In this document: positions 1-10,959 of the stretch, piece after piece
Layout of the letters: every line of letters begins with the position of its first letter
How positions within the stretch are numbered: the stretch's first letter is position 1
Made by a program: the position numbers and the translations under genes
Notes under the pieces: model-generated
What the model was told of the DNA's origin: nothing
Seen by the model: the letters and a program-made list of their open reading frames with translations, nothing else
Database searches by the model: none
Source: Anomaloglossus baeobatrachus
Taxonomy: Eukaryota; Chordata; Amphibia; Anura; Aromobatidae
Length of the DNA: 64,000 nucleotides
Assembly: GCF_048569485.1 (NCBI RefSeq)
Contig: NC_134364.1
Location: forward strand, 127,715,408 to 127,779,407
Reading direction: 5' to 3'

Positions 1-3000
1 TCCAGGAGGAGCTCAGCCTGTAGTCAGTGACCAGCAGTGCAGTACTCACAGTGACCAGCAGATGGGGCCGGGAGCACATCACACTGGAGTCCTGTCCAGC
101 AGGAGCTCAGCCTGTAGACAGTGACCAGCAGTGCAGTACTCACAGTGACCAGCAGATGGGGCCGGGAGCACATAACACTGGAGTCCTGTCCAGCAGGAGC
201 TCAGCCTGTAGTCAGTGACCAGCAGTGCAGTACTCACAGTGACCAGCAGATGGGGCCGGGAGCACATCACACTGGAGTCCTGTCCAGGAGGAGCTCAGCC
301 TGTAGTCAGTGACCAGCAGTGCAGTACTCACAGTGACCAGCAGATGGAGCCTGGAGCACATCACACTGGAATCCTGTCCAGGAGGAGCTCAGCTTGTAGT
401 CAGTGACGAGCAGTGCAGTACACACAGTGACCAGCAGATGGGGCCGGGAGCACATCACACTGGAGTCCTGTCCAGGAGGAGCTCAGCCTGTAGTCAGTGA
501 CCAGCAGATGGGGCCGGGAGCACATCACACTGGAGTCCTGTCCAGGAGGAGCTCAGCCTGTAGTCAGTGACCAGCAGTGCAGTACACACAGTGACCAGCA
601 GATGGAGCCTGGAGCACATCACACTGGAGTCCTGTCCAGGAGGAGCTCAGCTTGTAGTCAGTGACCAGCAGTGCAGTACTCACACTGACCAGCAGGTGGG
701 GCCTGGAGTACATCACACTGGAGTCCTGTCCAGGAGGAGCTCAGCCTGTAGTCAGTGACCAGCAGTGCAGTACTCATAGTGACCAGCAGATGGAGCCTGG
801 AGCACATCACACTGGAGTCCTGTCCAGCAGGACCTCAGCCTGTAGTCAGTGACCAGCAGTGCAGTACTCACAGTGACCAGCAGATGGAGCCTGCAGCACA
901 TCACACTGGAGTCCTGTCCAGGAGGAGCTCAGCCTATAGTCAGTGACCAGCAGTGCAGTACTCACAGTGACCAGCAGATGGAGCCTGCAGCACATCACAC
1001 TGGAGTCCTGTCCAGCAGGAGCTCAGCCTGTAGTCAGTGACCAGCAGTGCAGTACTCACAGTGACCAGCAGATGGGGCCGGGAGCACATCACACTGGAGT
1101 CCTGTCCAGGAGGAGCTCAGCTTGTAGTCAGTGACCAGCAGTGCAGTACTCACAGTGACCAGCAGATGGGGCCGGGAGCACATCACACTCGAGTCCTGTC
1201 CAGGAGGAGCTCAGCCTGTAGTCAGTGACCAGCTGCAGTATTCACAGTGACCAGCAGATGGGGCCTGGAGCACATCACACTGGAGTCCTGTCCAGGAGGA
1301 GCTCAGCCTGTAGTCAGTGACCAGCAGTGCAGTACTCACAGTGACCAGCAGGTGGGGCCTGGAGCACATCACACTGGAGTCCTGTCCAGGAGGAGCTCAG
1401 CCTATAGTCAGTGACCAGCAGTGCAGTACTCACAGTGACCAGCAGATGGAGCCTGCAGCACATCACACGGGAGTCCTGTCCAGCAGGAGCTCAGCCTGTA
1501 GTCAGTGACCAGCAGTGCAGTACTCACAGTGACCAGCAGATGGAGCCTGCAGCACATAACACTGGAGTCCTGTCCAGGAGGAGCTCAGCCTGTAGTGAGT
1601 GACCAGCAGTGCAGTACTCACAGTGACTAGCAGATGGGGCCTGGAGTACATCACACTGGAGTCCTGTCCAGCAGGAGCTCAGCCTGTAGTCAGTGACCAG
1701 CAGTGCAGTACTCACAGTGACCAGCAGATGGGGTCGGGAGCACATCACACTGGAGTCCTGTCCAGGAGGAGCTCAGCTTGTAGTCAGTGACCAGCAGTGC
1801 AGTACTCACAGTGACCAGCAGGTGGGGCCTGGAGCACATCACACTGGAGTCCTGTCCAGGAGGAGCTCAGCCTGTAGTCAGTCACCAGCAGTGCAGTACT
1901 CACAGTGACCAGCAGATGGAGCCTGCAGCACATCACACTGGAGTCCTGTCCAGGAGGAGCTCAGCCTGTAGTCAGTGACCAGCAGTGCAGTACTCACAGT
2001 GACCAGCAGATGGAGCCTGCAGCACATCACACTGGAGTCCTGTCCAGGAGGAGCTCAGCCTGTAGTCAGTGACCAGCAGTGCAGTACTCACAGTGACCAG
2101 CAGATGGAGCCTGGAGCACATCACACTGGTGTCCTGTCCAGGAGGAGCTCAGCCTGTAGTCAGTGATCAGCTGCAGTACACACAGTGACCAGCAGATGGA
2201 GCCTGCAGCACATCACACTGGTGTCCTGTCCAGGAGGAGCTCAGCCTGTAGTCAGTGACCAGCAGTGCAGTACACACAGTGACCAGCAGATGGAGCCTGC
2301 AGCACATCACACTGGTGTCCTGTCCAGGAGGAGCTCAGCCTGTAGTCAGTGACCAGCAGTGCAGTACACACAGTGACCAGCAGATGGAGCCTGCAGCACA
2401 TCACACTGGTGTCCTGTCCAGGAGGAGCTCAGCCTGTAATCAGTGACCAGCAGTGCAGTACTCACAGTGACCAGCAGGTGGGGCCTGGAGCACATCACAC
2501 TGGAGTCCTGTCCAGAAGGAGCTCAGCCTGTAGTCAGTGACCAGCAGTGCAGTACACACAGTGACCAGCAGATGGAGCCTGCAGCACATCACACTGGTGT
2601 CCTGTCCAGGAGGAGCTCAGCCTGTAGTCAGTGACCAGCAGTGCAGTACTCACAGTGACCAGCAGATGGGGCCGGGAGCACATCACACTGGAGTCCTGTC
2701 CAGAAGGAGCTCAGCTTGTAGTCAGTGACCAGCAGTGCAGTACTCACAGTGACCAGCAGATGGGGCCGGGAGCACATCACACTGGAGTCCTGTCCAGGAG
2801 AAGCTCAGCCTGTAGTCAGTGACCAGCTGCAGTACTCACACTGACCAGCAGATGGGGCCGGGAGCACATCACACTGGAGTCCTGTCCAGGAGGAGCTCAG
2901 CCTGTAGTCAGTGACCAGCAGTGCAGTACTCACAGTGACCAGCAGATGGAGCCTAGAGCACATCACACTGGAGTCCTGTCCAGGAGGAGCTCAGCCTGTA

Positions 3001-6000
3001 GTCAGTGACCAGCAGTGCAGTACTCACAGTGACCAGCAGGTGGGGCCTGGAGCACATCACACTGGAGTCCTGTCCAGGAGGAGCTCAGCCTGTAGTTAGT
3101 GACCAGCAGTTCAGTACTCACAGTGACCAGCAGATGGAGCCTGCAGCACATCACACTGGAGTCCTGTCCAGGAGGAGCTCAGCCTGTAGTCAGTGACCAG
3201 CAGTGCAGTACTCATAGTGACCAGCAGATGGAGCCTGGAGCACATCACACTGGAGTCCTGTCCAGCAGGACCTCAGCCTGTAGTCAGTGACCAGCAGTGC
3301 AGTACTCACAGTGACCAGCAGATGGAGCCTGCAGCACATCACACTGGAGTCCTGTCCAGGAGGAGCTCAGCCTGTAGTCAGTGACCAGCAGTGCAGTACT
3401 CACAGTGACCAGCAGATGGGGCCGGGAGCACATCACACTGGAGTCCTGTCCAGCAGGAGCTCAGCCTGTAGTCAGTGACCAGCAGTGCAGTACTCACAGT
3501 GACCAGCAGATGGGGCCGGGAGCATATCACACTGGAGTCCTGTCCAGCAGGAGCTCAGCCTGTAGTCAGTGACCAGCAGTGCAGTACTCACAGTGACCAG
3601 CAGATGGAGCCTGGAGCACATCACACTGGAGTCCTGTCCAGGAGGAGCTCAGCCTGTAGTCAGTGACCAGCAGTGCAGTACTCACAGTGACCAGCAGGTG
3701 GGGCCTGGAGCACATCACACTGGACTCCTGTCCAGGAGGAGCTCAGCCTGTAGTCAGTGACCAGCAGTGCAGTACTCACAGTGACCAGCACATGGGGCCG
3801 GGAGCACATAACACTGGAGTCCTGTCCAGCAGGAGCTCAGCCTGTAGTCAGTGACCAGCAGTGCAGTACTCACAGTGACCAGCAGATGGGGCCGGGAGCA
3901 CATCACACTGGAGTCCTGTCCAGGAGGAGCTCAGCCTGTAGTCAGTGACCAGCAGTGCAGTACTCACAGTGACCAGCAGATGGAGCCTGGAGCACATCAC
4001 ACTGGAATCCTGTCCAGGAGGAGCTCAGCTTGTAGTCAGTGACGAGCAGTGCAGTACTCATAGTGACCAGCAGATGGGGCCGGGAGCACATCACACTGGA
4101 GTCCTGTCCAGGAGGAGCTCAGCCTGTAGTCAGTGACCAGCAGATGGGGCCGGGAGCACATCACACTGGAGTCCTGTCCAGGAGGAGCTCAGCCTGTAGT
4201 CAATGACCAGCAGTTCAGTACTCACAGTGACCAGCAGATGGAGCCTGCAGCACATCACACTGGAGTCCTGTCCAGGAGGAGCTCAGCCTGTAGTCAGTGA
4301 CCAGCAGTGCAGTACTCATAGTGACCAGCAGATGGAGCCTGGAGCACATCACACTGGAGTCCTGTCCAGCAGGACCTCAGCCTGTAGTCAGTGACCAGCA
4401 GTGCAGTACTTACAGTGACCAGCAGATGGAGCCTGCAGCACATCACACTGGAGTCCTGTCCAGGAGGAGCTCAGCCTGTAGTCAGTGACCAGCAGTGCAG
4501 TACTCACAGTGACCAGCAGATGGGGCCGGGAGCACATCACACTGGAGTCCTGTCCAGCAGGAGCTCAGCCTGTAGTCAGTGACCAGCAGTGCAGTACTCA
4601 CAGTGACCAGCAGATGGGGCCGGGAGCACATCACACTGGAGTCCTGTCCAGCAGGACCTCAGCCTGTAGTCAGTGACCAGCAGTGCAGTACACACAGTGA
4701 CCAGCAGATGGAGCCTGGAGCACATCACACTGGAGTCCTGTCCAGGAGGAGCTCAGCCTGTAGTCAGTGACCAGCAGTGCAGTACTCACACTGACAAGCA
4801 GGTGGGGCCTGGAGCACATCACACTGGAGTCCTGTCCAGGAGGAGCTCAGCCTGTAGTCAGTGACCAGCAGTGCAGTACTCATAGTGACCAGCAGATGGA
4901 GCCTGGAGCACATCACACTGGAGTCCTGTCCAGCAGGACCTCAGCCTGTAGTCAGTGACCAGCAGTGCAGTACTCACAGTGACCAGCAGATGGAGCCTGC
5001 AGCACATCACACTGGAGTCCTGTCCAGGAGGAGCTCAGCCTATAGTCAGTGACCAGCAGTGCAGTACTCACAGTGACCAGCAGATGGAGCCTGCAGCACA
5101 TCACACTGGAGTCCTGTCCAGCAGGAGCTCAGCCTGTAGTCAGTGACCAGCAGTGCAGTACTCACAGTGACCAGCAGATGGGGCCGGGAGCACATCACAC
5201 TGGAGTCCTGTCCAGGAGGAGCTCAGCTTGTAGTCAGTGACCAGCAGTGCAGTACTCACAGTGACCAGCAGATGGGGCCGGGAGCACATCACACTCGAGT
5301 CCTGTCCAGGAGGAGCTCAGCCTGTAGTCAGTGACCAGCTGCAGTACTCACAGTGACCAGCAGATGGGGCCTGGAGCACATCACACTGGAGTCCTGTCCA
5401 GGAGGAGCTCAGCCTGTAGTGAGTGACCAGCAGTGCAGTACTCACAGTGACCAGCAGGTGGGGCCTGGAGCACATCACACTGGAGTCCTGTCCAGGAGGA
5501 GCTCAGCCTATAGTCAGTGACCAGCAGTGCAGTACTCACAGTGACCAGCAGATGGAGCCTGCAGCACATAACACTGGAGTCCTGTCCAGGAGGAGCTCAG
5601 CCTGTAGTCAGTGACCAGCAGTGCAGTACTCACAGTGACCAGCAGATGGGGCCGGGAGCACATCACACTGGAGTCCTGTCCAGCAGGAGCTCAGCCTGTA
5701 GTCAGTGACCAGCAGTGCAGTACTCACAGTGACCAGCAGATGGGGCCGGGAGCACATGACACTGGAGTCCTGTCCAGCAGGACCTCAGCCTGTAGTCAGT
5801 GACCAGCAGTGCAGTACACACAGTGACCAGCAGATGGAGCCTGGAGCACATCACACTGGAGTCCTGTCCAGGAGGAGCTCAGCCTGTAGTCAGTGACCAG
5901 CAGTGCAGTACTCACACTGACCAGCAGATGGGGCCGGGAGCACATCACACTGGACTCCTGTCCAGGAGGAGCTCAGCCTGTAGTCAGTGACCAGCAGTGC

Positions 6001-7620
6001 AGTACTCACAGTGACCAGCAGGTGGGGCCTGGAGCACATCACACTGGAGTCCTGTCCAGGAGGAGCTCAGCCTGTAGTCAGTGACCAGCAGTGCAGTACT
6101 CATAGTGACCAGCAGATGGAGCCTGCAGCACATCACACTGGAGTCCTGTCCAGGAGGAGCTCAGCCTATAGTCAGTGACCAGCAGTGCAGTACTCACAGT
6201 GACCAGCAGATGGAGCCTGCAGCACATCACACTGGAGTCCTGTCCAGCAGGAGCTCAGCCTGTAGTCAGTGACCAGCAGTGCAGTACTCACAGTGACCAG
6301 CAGATGGAGCCTGCAGCACATCACACTGGAGTCCTGTCCAGGAGGAGCTCAGCCTATAGTCAGTGACCAGCAGTGCAGTACTCACAGTGACCAGCAGATG
6401 GAGCCTGCAGCACATCACACTGGAGTCCTGTCCAGCAGGAGCTCAGCCTGTAGTCAGTGACCAGCAGTGCAGTACTCACAGTGACCAGCAGATGGAGCCT
6501 GCAGCACATCACACTGGAGTCCTGTCCAGGAGGAGCTCAGCCTATAGTCAGTGACCAGCAGTGCAGTACTCACAGTGACCAGCAGATGGAGCCTGCAGCA
6601 CATCACACTGGAGTCCTGTCCAGCAGGAGCTCAGCCTGTAGTCAGTGACCAGCAGTGCAGTACTCACAGTGACCAGCAGATGGAGCCTGCAGCACATAAC
6701 ACTGGAGTCCTGTCCAGGAGGAGCTCAGCCTGTAGTGAGTGACCAGCAGTGCAGTACTCACAGTGACCAGCAGATGGGGCCTGGAGTACATCACACTGGA
6801 GTCCTGTCCAGCAGGAGCTCAGCCTGTAGTCAGTGACCAGCAGTGCAGTACTCACAGTGACCAGCAGATGGGGCCGGGAGCACATCACACTGGAGTCCGG
6901 TCCAGGAGGAGCTCAGCTTGTAGTCAGTGACCAGCAGTGCAGTACTCACAGTGACCAGCAGATGGAGCCTGCAGCACATCACACTGGAGTCCTGTCCAGG
7001 AAGAGCTCAGCCTGTAGTCAGTGACCAGCAGTGCAGTACTCACAGTGACCAGCAGATGGAGCCTGGAGCACATCACACTGGAGTCCTGTCCAGGAGGAGC
7101 TCAGCCTGTAGTCAGTGACCAGCAGTGCAGTACTCACAGTGACCAGCAGATGGGGCCGGGAGCACATCACACTGGAGTCCTGTCCAGGAGGAGCTCAGCC
7201 TGTAGTCAGTGACCAGCAGATGGGGCCGGGAGCACATCACACTGGAGTCCTGTCCAGGAGGAGCTCAGCTTGTAGTCAGTGACGAGCAGTGCAGTACTCA
7301 CAGTGACCAGCAGATGTTGCCTGGAGCATATCACACTGGAGTCCTGTCCAGGAGAAGCTCAGCCTGTAATCAGTGACCAGCAGTGCAGTACTCACAGTGA
7401 CCAGCAGATGGGGCCGGGAACACATCACACTGGAGTCCTGTCCAGGAGGAGCTCAGCCTGTAGTCAGTGACCAGCAGTGCAGTACTCACAGTGACCAGCA
7501 GATGGGGCCATGAGCTCATCACACTGGTGTCCTGTCCAGGAGGAGCTCAGCCTGTTGCCAGTGACCAGCAGTGCAGTACTCACAGTGACCAGCAGATGGG
7601 GGCCATGAGCTCATCAGACT
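1..7620. repeat. 94-bp tandem repeat array with higher-order structure
   Basis: About 80 head-to-tail copies of a 94-bp unit, recognisable by cagcagtgcagtactcac and agctcagcctgtagtcag. Length variants recur: a roughly 70-bp short unit (near 500, 4137 and 7212) and a 92-bp unit with cagctgcag in place of cagcagtgcag (near 1231, 2167, 2824 and 5337). Copies differ by a limited set of linked variants (gatggggccggg, gatggagcctgc, ggtggggcctgg), and long blocks of variants recur in the same order. The array continues off the left edge. The 63-codon frames repeating every 94 bp are artefacts of the period. I see no gene in it. Confidence 0.97.
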
Positions 7621-7956
7621 ATAGCTATGCACTTAATAAAGGTTGACTTTCCTGGGTGGGGGAGGCTGGTACGGTAATTATTATTATTGTTCCCTATTAT
7701 CCCCGGTATCACATTCCCCCTTGCTCCACCGCCCCACGCCCGTTTTGTGCGCGCTGACCTTTCTGGATGAACATTCCCATCGGTTTGGGTTTCTCTAATT
7801 ACTGCTGCCCTTTAGAGGTGACAATGAGGCGGATGTGTGCAGTGACGGAGTGACCGCCGCGGTGAATACACCAATAGCGTTCAGGTCAACCTACTAATTA
7901 CTGGTGATATCAGAGAACAGTAGCTGCCTGTGTAGCGTGTGCTGTGATCCGGGAGG
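7621..7956. other. unique sequence upstream of the S100-like gene
   Basis: Single-copy sequence between the end of the 94-bp array and the TATA box of the S100-like gene. It should hold the proximal promoter, including a GGTCAACCTACTAATTACTG stretch near 7882. No coding frame is seen. Confidence 0.6.
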
Positions 7957-7963
7957 TATATAG
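7957..7963 (+). promoter_or_regulatory. TATA box of the S100-like gene
   Basis: TATATAG lies 82 bp upstream of the ATG at 8045. A start site about 30 bp downstream (near 7985-7990) would leave a 5'UTR of about 55 bp. The distance to the initiating ATG and the splice donor directly after it fit a compact TATA promoter. Confidence 0.6.
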
Positions 7964-8044
7964 ACGATATACCACAGCTCGCTCTCTGCCCTTATAATCT
8001 CACCTCGCCATCACTGGGGACTTCTCGCCCGTTTTCTCTCCATC

Positions 8045-10075
8045 ATGGTAAGTTACAGTCTCCATCTTCCCACAATAAGTAGCACCTGACACTAATGGTC
8101 TCTCCCGTCCTCCAGGCGTCTCCTCCACAGCTGCCCGGAGTTGTGCTCCTCGTCCTCGGTCTGTGCTGCGCTGCTGTCATCTGTCAGGTAAAGTCTGAAT
8201 ATATCTTATATAGTGAGAGAACCCCAAATACCGACCCTGCACCCGACACCCCGGTATCTAATCCGGCCACTGTGATGTGGGCTATGTGTGTCGGCCACTA
8301 GGGGGAGCTCTCTGCAGACAGATGTCTGATATCGGGTAATTACATGAACCTCTGATGGAGGAGCAGCATTCGGAGTTTTGCTCTGAAGCTCCAGGTTTTC
8401 TTTCAGCATATATTTAGGATGGAGGATGCAGAATTCTAGGTTTTTCTTTCCTTGCAGATACCGAAGACTCAGGTCCTAGGGTTGGAGAAAGGATTACAGC
8501 TCTTGCTGCACAGTTATTACCAGTATGCCAAACAGGAAGGCAATCCTGACACCGTGAACAGCAATGAGCTCAGGAACTACCTTAAGAAGGAGATGCCTAG
8601 CTTCCTAGTGGTGAGTCCCTGCGCAGGACCATGCACTGGAAAGCAGCTGCTTCTATGAATATTCAATACTTTGCTCACCTCCAGAGCTGCAATCACAGTT
8701 CTGCTAGCTTTTCTTTCATCATCCTGCATTTGTAGAAGACATGACTGTATAAAATTTCTGATATCAACTCAGTTTCCCTCCCAAAATCTTCAGATATCTC
8801 TGATTTGTCCATTATTTTACTTTCCTCCAGAGCTGCATTCACAATTCTGCTAGCTTTTCTTTCATCATCCTGCACTTGTAGAAGACATGATTGTATAAAA
8901 TTTCTGATGTTAAATCAGTTTCCCTCCCAAATTCTTCAGATACTTCTTATTTCTCCATTATTTTAGTTCCCTCCAGAGCTGCATTCACAATTCTGCTAGC
9001 TTTTCTTTCATCATCCTGCACTTGTACAGGATGTGGTTATAACAAACATTTGATAATAAAACAACTTCCCTTCCAATATCTTCATATAACTGGTTTCTCT
9101 ATTACTCTAGTCACCTCCAGAGCTGTATTTATAGTTCTGTTCAATTACTGTTCTCTGCCCATATGAACGTCCATCTTCCTACTTTCCGACTGTATGCAGA
9201 TATTACTTGGGTATCTAGCACTGCAGTGCATTGTGGGATCCCAGTCTCATAATATTGAGTGCAGTGGATACATAAGTAGAATTGTAAGTGTTAATCATGA
9301 GCGCTGCTCTGGATGTAACTGGAGTAAAGTAAGGTATAAGTCATTCAGGATGAGCAGAAGAGAAGTGAAATATAAGATTACTGAGCAGCATATGAAGATT
9401 GTGTGGGGTGCACAGACTTATGGTGGGTACCTGTAAGACCCCTTGGACCACTGCTGACCAGCACAATGAAGGGGCAGGGTCTTCACTACGGATGGACCCA
9501 GAGCCCCCCGACTTCACTAATCAGAGTCTGATCTGAGGGCGCCATGATAACGAGCCGGAGGAGCTGAGCGGATTGATATCTGGGTTTGTGGGAAAAGATT
9601 CAGTAAAACCCCAACTTTATTGCTTGAAATCCCTGAGCATTCTGTGCCAAGGAGTCCAGTGGGCGGTGACAGATCTGCCAATAGGACCGCCCACTGGACT
9701 CCTATACACAGAGGAATTTACACTAATAAAACAGCAATTCCCCCAATCATGTCCTATAAACCTATATATCAGTCTGCTCGGCTCCTCCGGCTCCACCACC
9801 TGGGGCCCTCAGATCGGACTCCGGCACAATCCCTTTAAGTGTTGGAATGCCCCTTTAATCTGTAGAGGATAAAACCGTTCACAGCAGTAGAATAAATGTG
9901 TGGGTAACAGGTCTGTGTCTGCCGCTCACAGGGTAAAGGCCCGGACGCCGTGGAGAAGACCCTGTCCTCCCTGGACCAGGACAAAGATGGCGAGCTCAGC
10001 CACTGCGAATTCTTCAAACTCCAAGTTCAGTTTCTGATGGCATCTTACCAAGCGAGTAACATGGCCTATGTATAG
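8045..10075 (+). CDS. divergent S100 protein with N-terminal signal peptide
   Basis: Four coding exons, all phase 0: 8045-8047 (ATG only, then gtaagt), 8116-8187, 8458-8610 and 9932-10075 (stop TAG). The predicted protein has 123 residues. Residues 1-25 form a classical signal peptide: short n-region MASPPQLPG, hydrophobic core VVLLVLGLCCAAVIC, probable cleavage just before Q25. The mature part of about 98 residues is the usual S100 length. It has a 14-residue-type pseudo EF-hand (YAKQEGNPDTVNSNEL), the linker MPSFLV, and a canonical second EF-hand D-Q-D-K-D-G-E-L-S-H-C-E with ligands at positions 1, 3, 5, 7 and 12. The intron between the two EF-hands sits where it does in S100A10. Exon 3 has no ATG before its EF-hand, so translation must start upstream. 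In human order this is the S100A11 side of S100A10, but the sequence is not close to S100A11. Subfamily unresolved; a calcium-binding, probably extracellular role is inferred. Confidence 0.85.
8116..8187 (+). other. signal-peptide exon of the S100-like gene
   Basis: A 72-nt exon bounded by a cctccag acceptor and a CAG/gtaaag donor. It encodes 24 residues that with the initiator Met form the complete signal peptide. S100 genes normally have a noncoding first exon and start translation in the exon that carries EF-hand 1, so this exon is an addition to the family plan. Confidence 0.8.
8665..9170. repeat. about 147-bp imperfect tandem repeat in intron 3
   Basis: Three and a half diverged copies of a unit containing cctccagagctgca and gctagcttttctttcatc, starting near 8680, 8827, 8974 and 9117. 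It lies inside the third intron of the S100-like gene. The copies are more diverged than those of the other arrays, so this is an older duplication. Confidence 0.8.
9171..9931. repeat. intron sequence with a probable interspersed repeat
   Basis: Rest of intron 3 of the S100-like gene. Around 9540-9870 the text looks like a dispersed amphibian repeat and includes a perfect 17-bp inverted pair: ggagtccagtgggcggt at 9651-9667 and its complement at 9686-9702. I could not assign a family. No coding frame is supported. Confidence 0.4.
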
Positions 10076-10120
10076 AGCGGCGGCGTGTCCTGTCACCTCC
10101 AGCAACCTCAGCTCCACTCC

Positions 10121-10395
10121 ATCAGTATGGATAGAAGGGAGGGGAGGAGGGGGATGCAGCTGCAGCTCCTCTCTATCAGTGTATGTAGAAGGGAGGGGAG
10201 GAGGGGGATGCAGCTGCAGCTTCTCTCTATCAGTGTATGTAGAAGGGAGGGGAGGAGGGGGATGCAGCTGCAGCTCCTCTCTATCAGTGTATGTAGAAGG
10301 GAGGGGAGGAGGGGGATGCAGCTGCAGCTCCTCTCTATCAGTGTATGTAGAAGGGAGGGGAGGAGGGGGATGCAGCTGCAGCTTCTCTCTCTATA
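10121..10395. repeat. 54-bp minisatellite in the 3'UTR
   Basis: Five copies of a 54-bp unit (gaagggaggggaggaggg, then gatgcagctgcagctcc), starting 46 bp after the stop codon and ending 50 bp before the polyadenylation signal. It would be transcribed in the 3'UTR of the S100-like mRNA. Because 54 is a multiple of 3, it gives spurious 18-residue repeat proteins. Confidence 0.93.
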
Positions 10396-10444
10396 GGGAT
10401 CACTCAGGATTTACAGGATTGCTGTGTGATTATTACATTATACA

Positions 10445-10450
10445 AATAAA
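10445..10450 (+). terminator. polyadenylation signal of the S100-like gene
   Basis: AATAAA 370 bp after the TAG stop, followed by GT-rich sequence (atggtgtaactgatgagtgt) about 25-50 bp downstream, the normal arrangement for a cleavage and polyadenylation site. Confidence 0.7.
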
Positions 10451-10519
10451 GTAATGCTGACCGACTCGTTATATGGTGTAACTGATGAGTGTGTGCCCTC
10501 CACATATAATGTGCCCTCC

Positions 10520-10675
10520 ATTGACCAGCCGCAGTACTCACAGTGACCAGCAGATGGAGCCTGGAGCACATCACACTGGAGTCCTGTCCAGCAGGAGCTC
10601 AGCCTGTAGTCAGTGACCAGCTGCAGTACTCACAGTGACCAGCAGATGGAGCCTAGAACAGATCACACCGGTGTC
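10520..10675. repeat. two isolated copies of the 94-bp family
   Basis: About 1.6 copies of the unit that fills 1-7620, including the cagctgcagtactcac variant, located 3' of the S100-like gene. The same family therefore brackets the gene on both sides. Confidence 0.9.
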
Positions 10676-10959
10676 CTTGTTTCCACCACTAATGTCCGGC
10701 GTCTCTCGGTCCACACAAGTCTCTTGCGGTCCTCACCGGGTTCCTGTTGTTTTAATGCAGGAATGGGGAACCTTTTTTGCTGCCCCTGCGCAGAGTCCCG
10801 GGGGGCGCGGAGCTTCGTCTTGCAGGCTGCCGACCCTTTAACCCCCACATGTGCTGCAAGCGCAGACACTGAAGGATTAGGTCCTCACATACTTTGTGGG
10901 TGAAGTTTTGCTAGTGATGTGCTCCATCCCAGAGAGGAGGATTGGCATCTCCACCGTTC
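10676..10959. other. unique intergenic sequence
   Basis: Short single-copy stretch between the 94-bp relics and the next array. Nothing recognisable. Confidence 0.4.

Noticed and set aside
1-7500. Ladder of 63-codon frames every 94 bp resembling a repeated small protein
   Set aside because: Each frame starts in one unit and stops in the second-next at a fixed TGA. The spacing follows the repeat, no promoter or splice signals fit, and the complement shows equal openness.
7621-8044. Alternative start of the S100-like protein within exon 3 (near 8452)
   Set aside because: The only in-frame start-like codon there is TTG inside the acceptor region; the upstream ATG with two in-phase exons explains the protein better.
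8671-9166. Short frames in the S100-like intron (60-91 codons) as a separate gene
   Set aside because: They coincide with the 147-bp imperfect repeat and show no recognisable domain.
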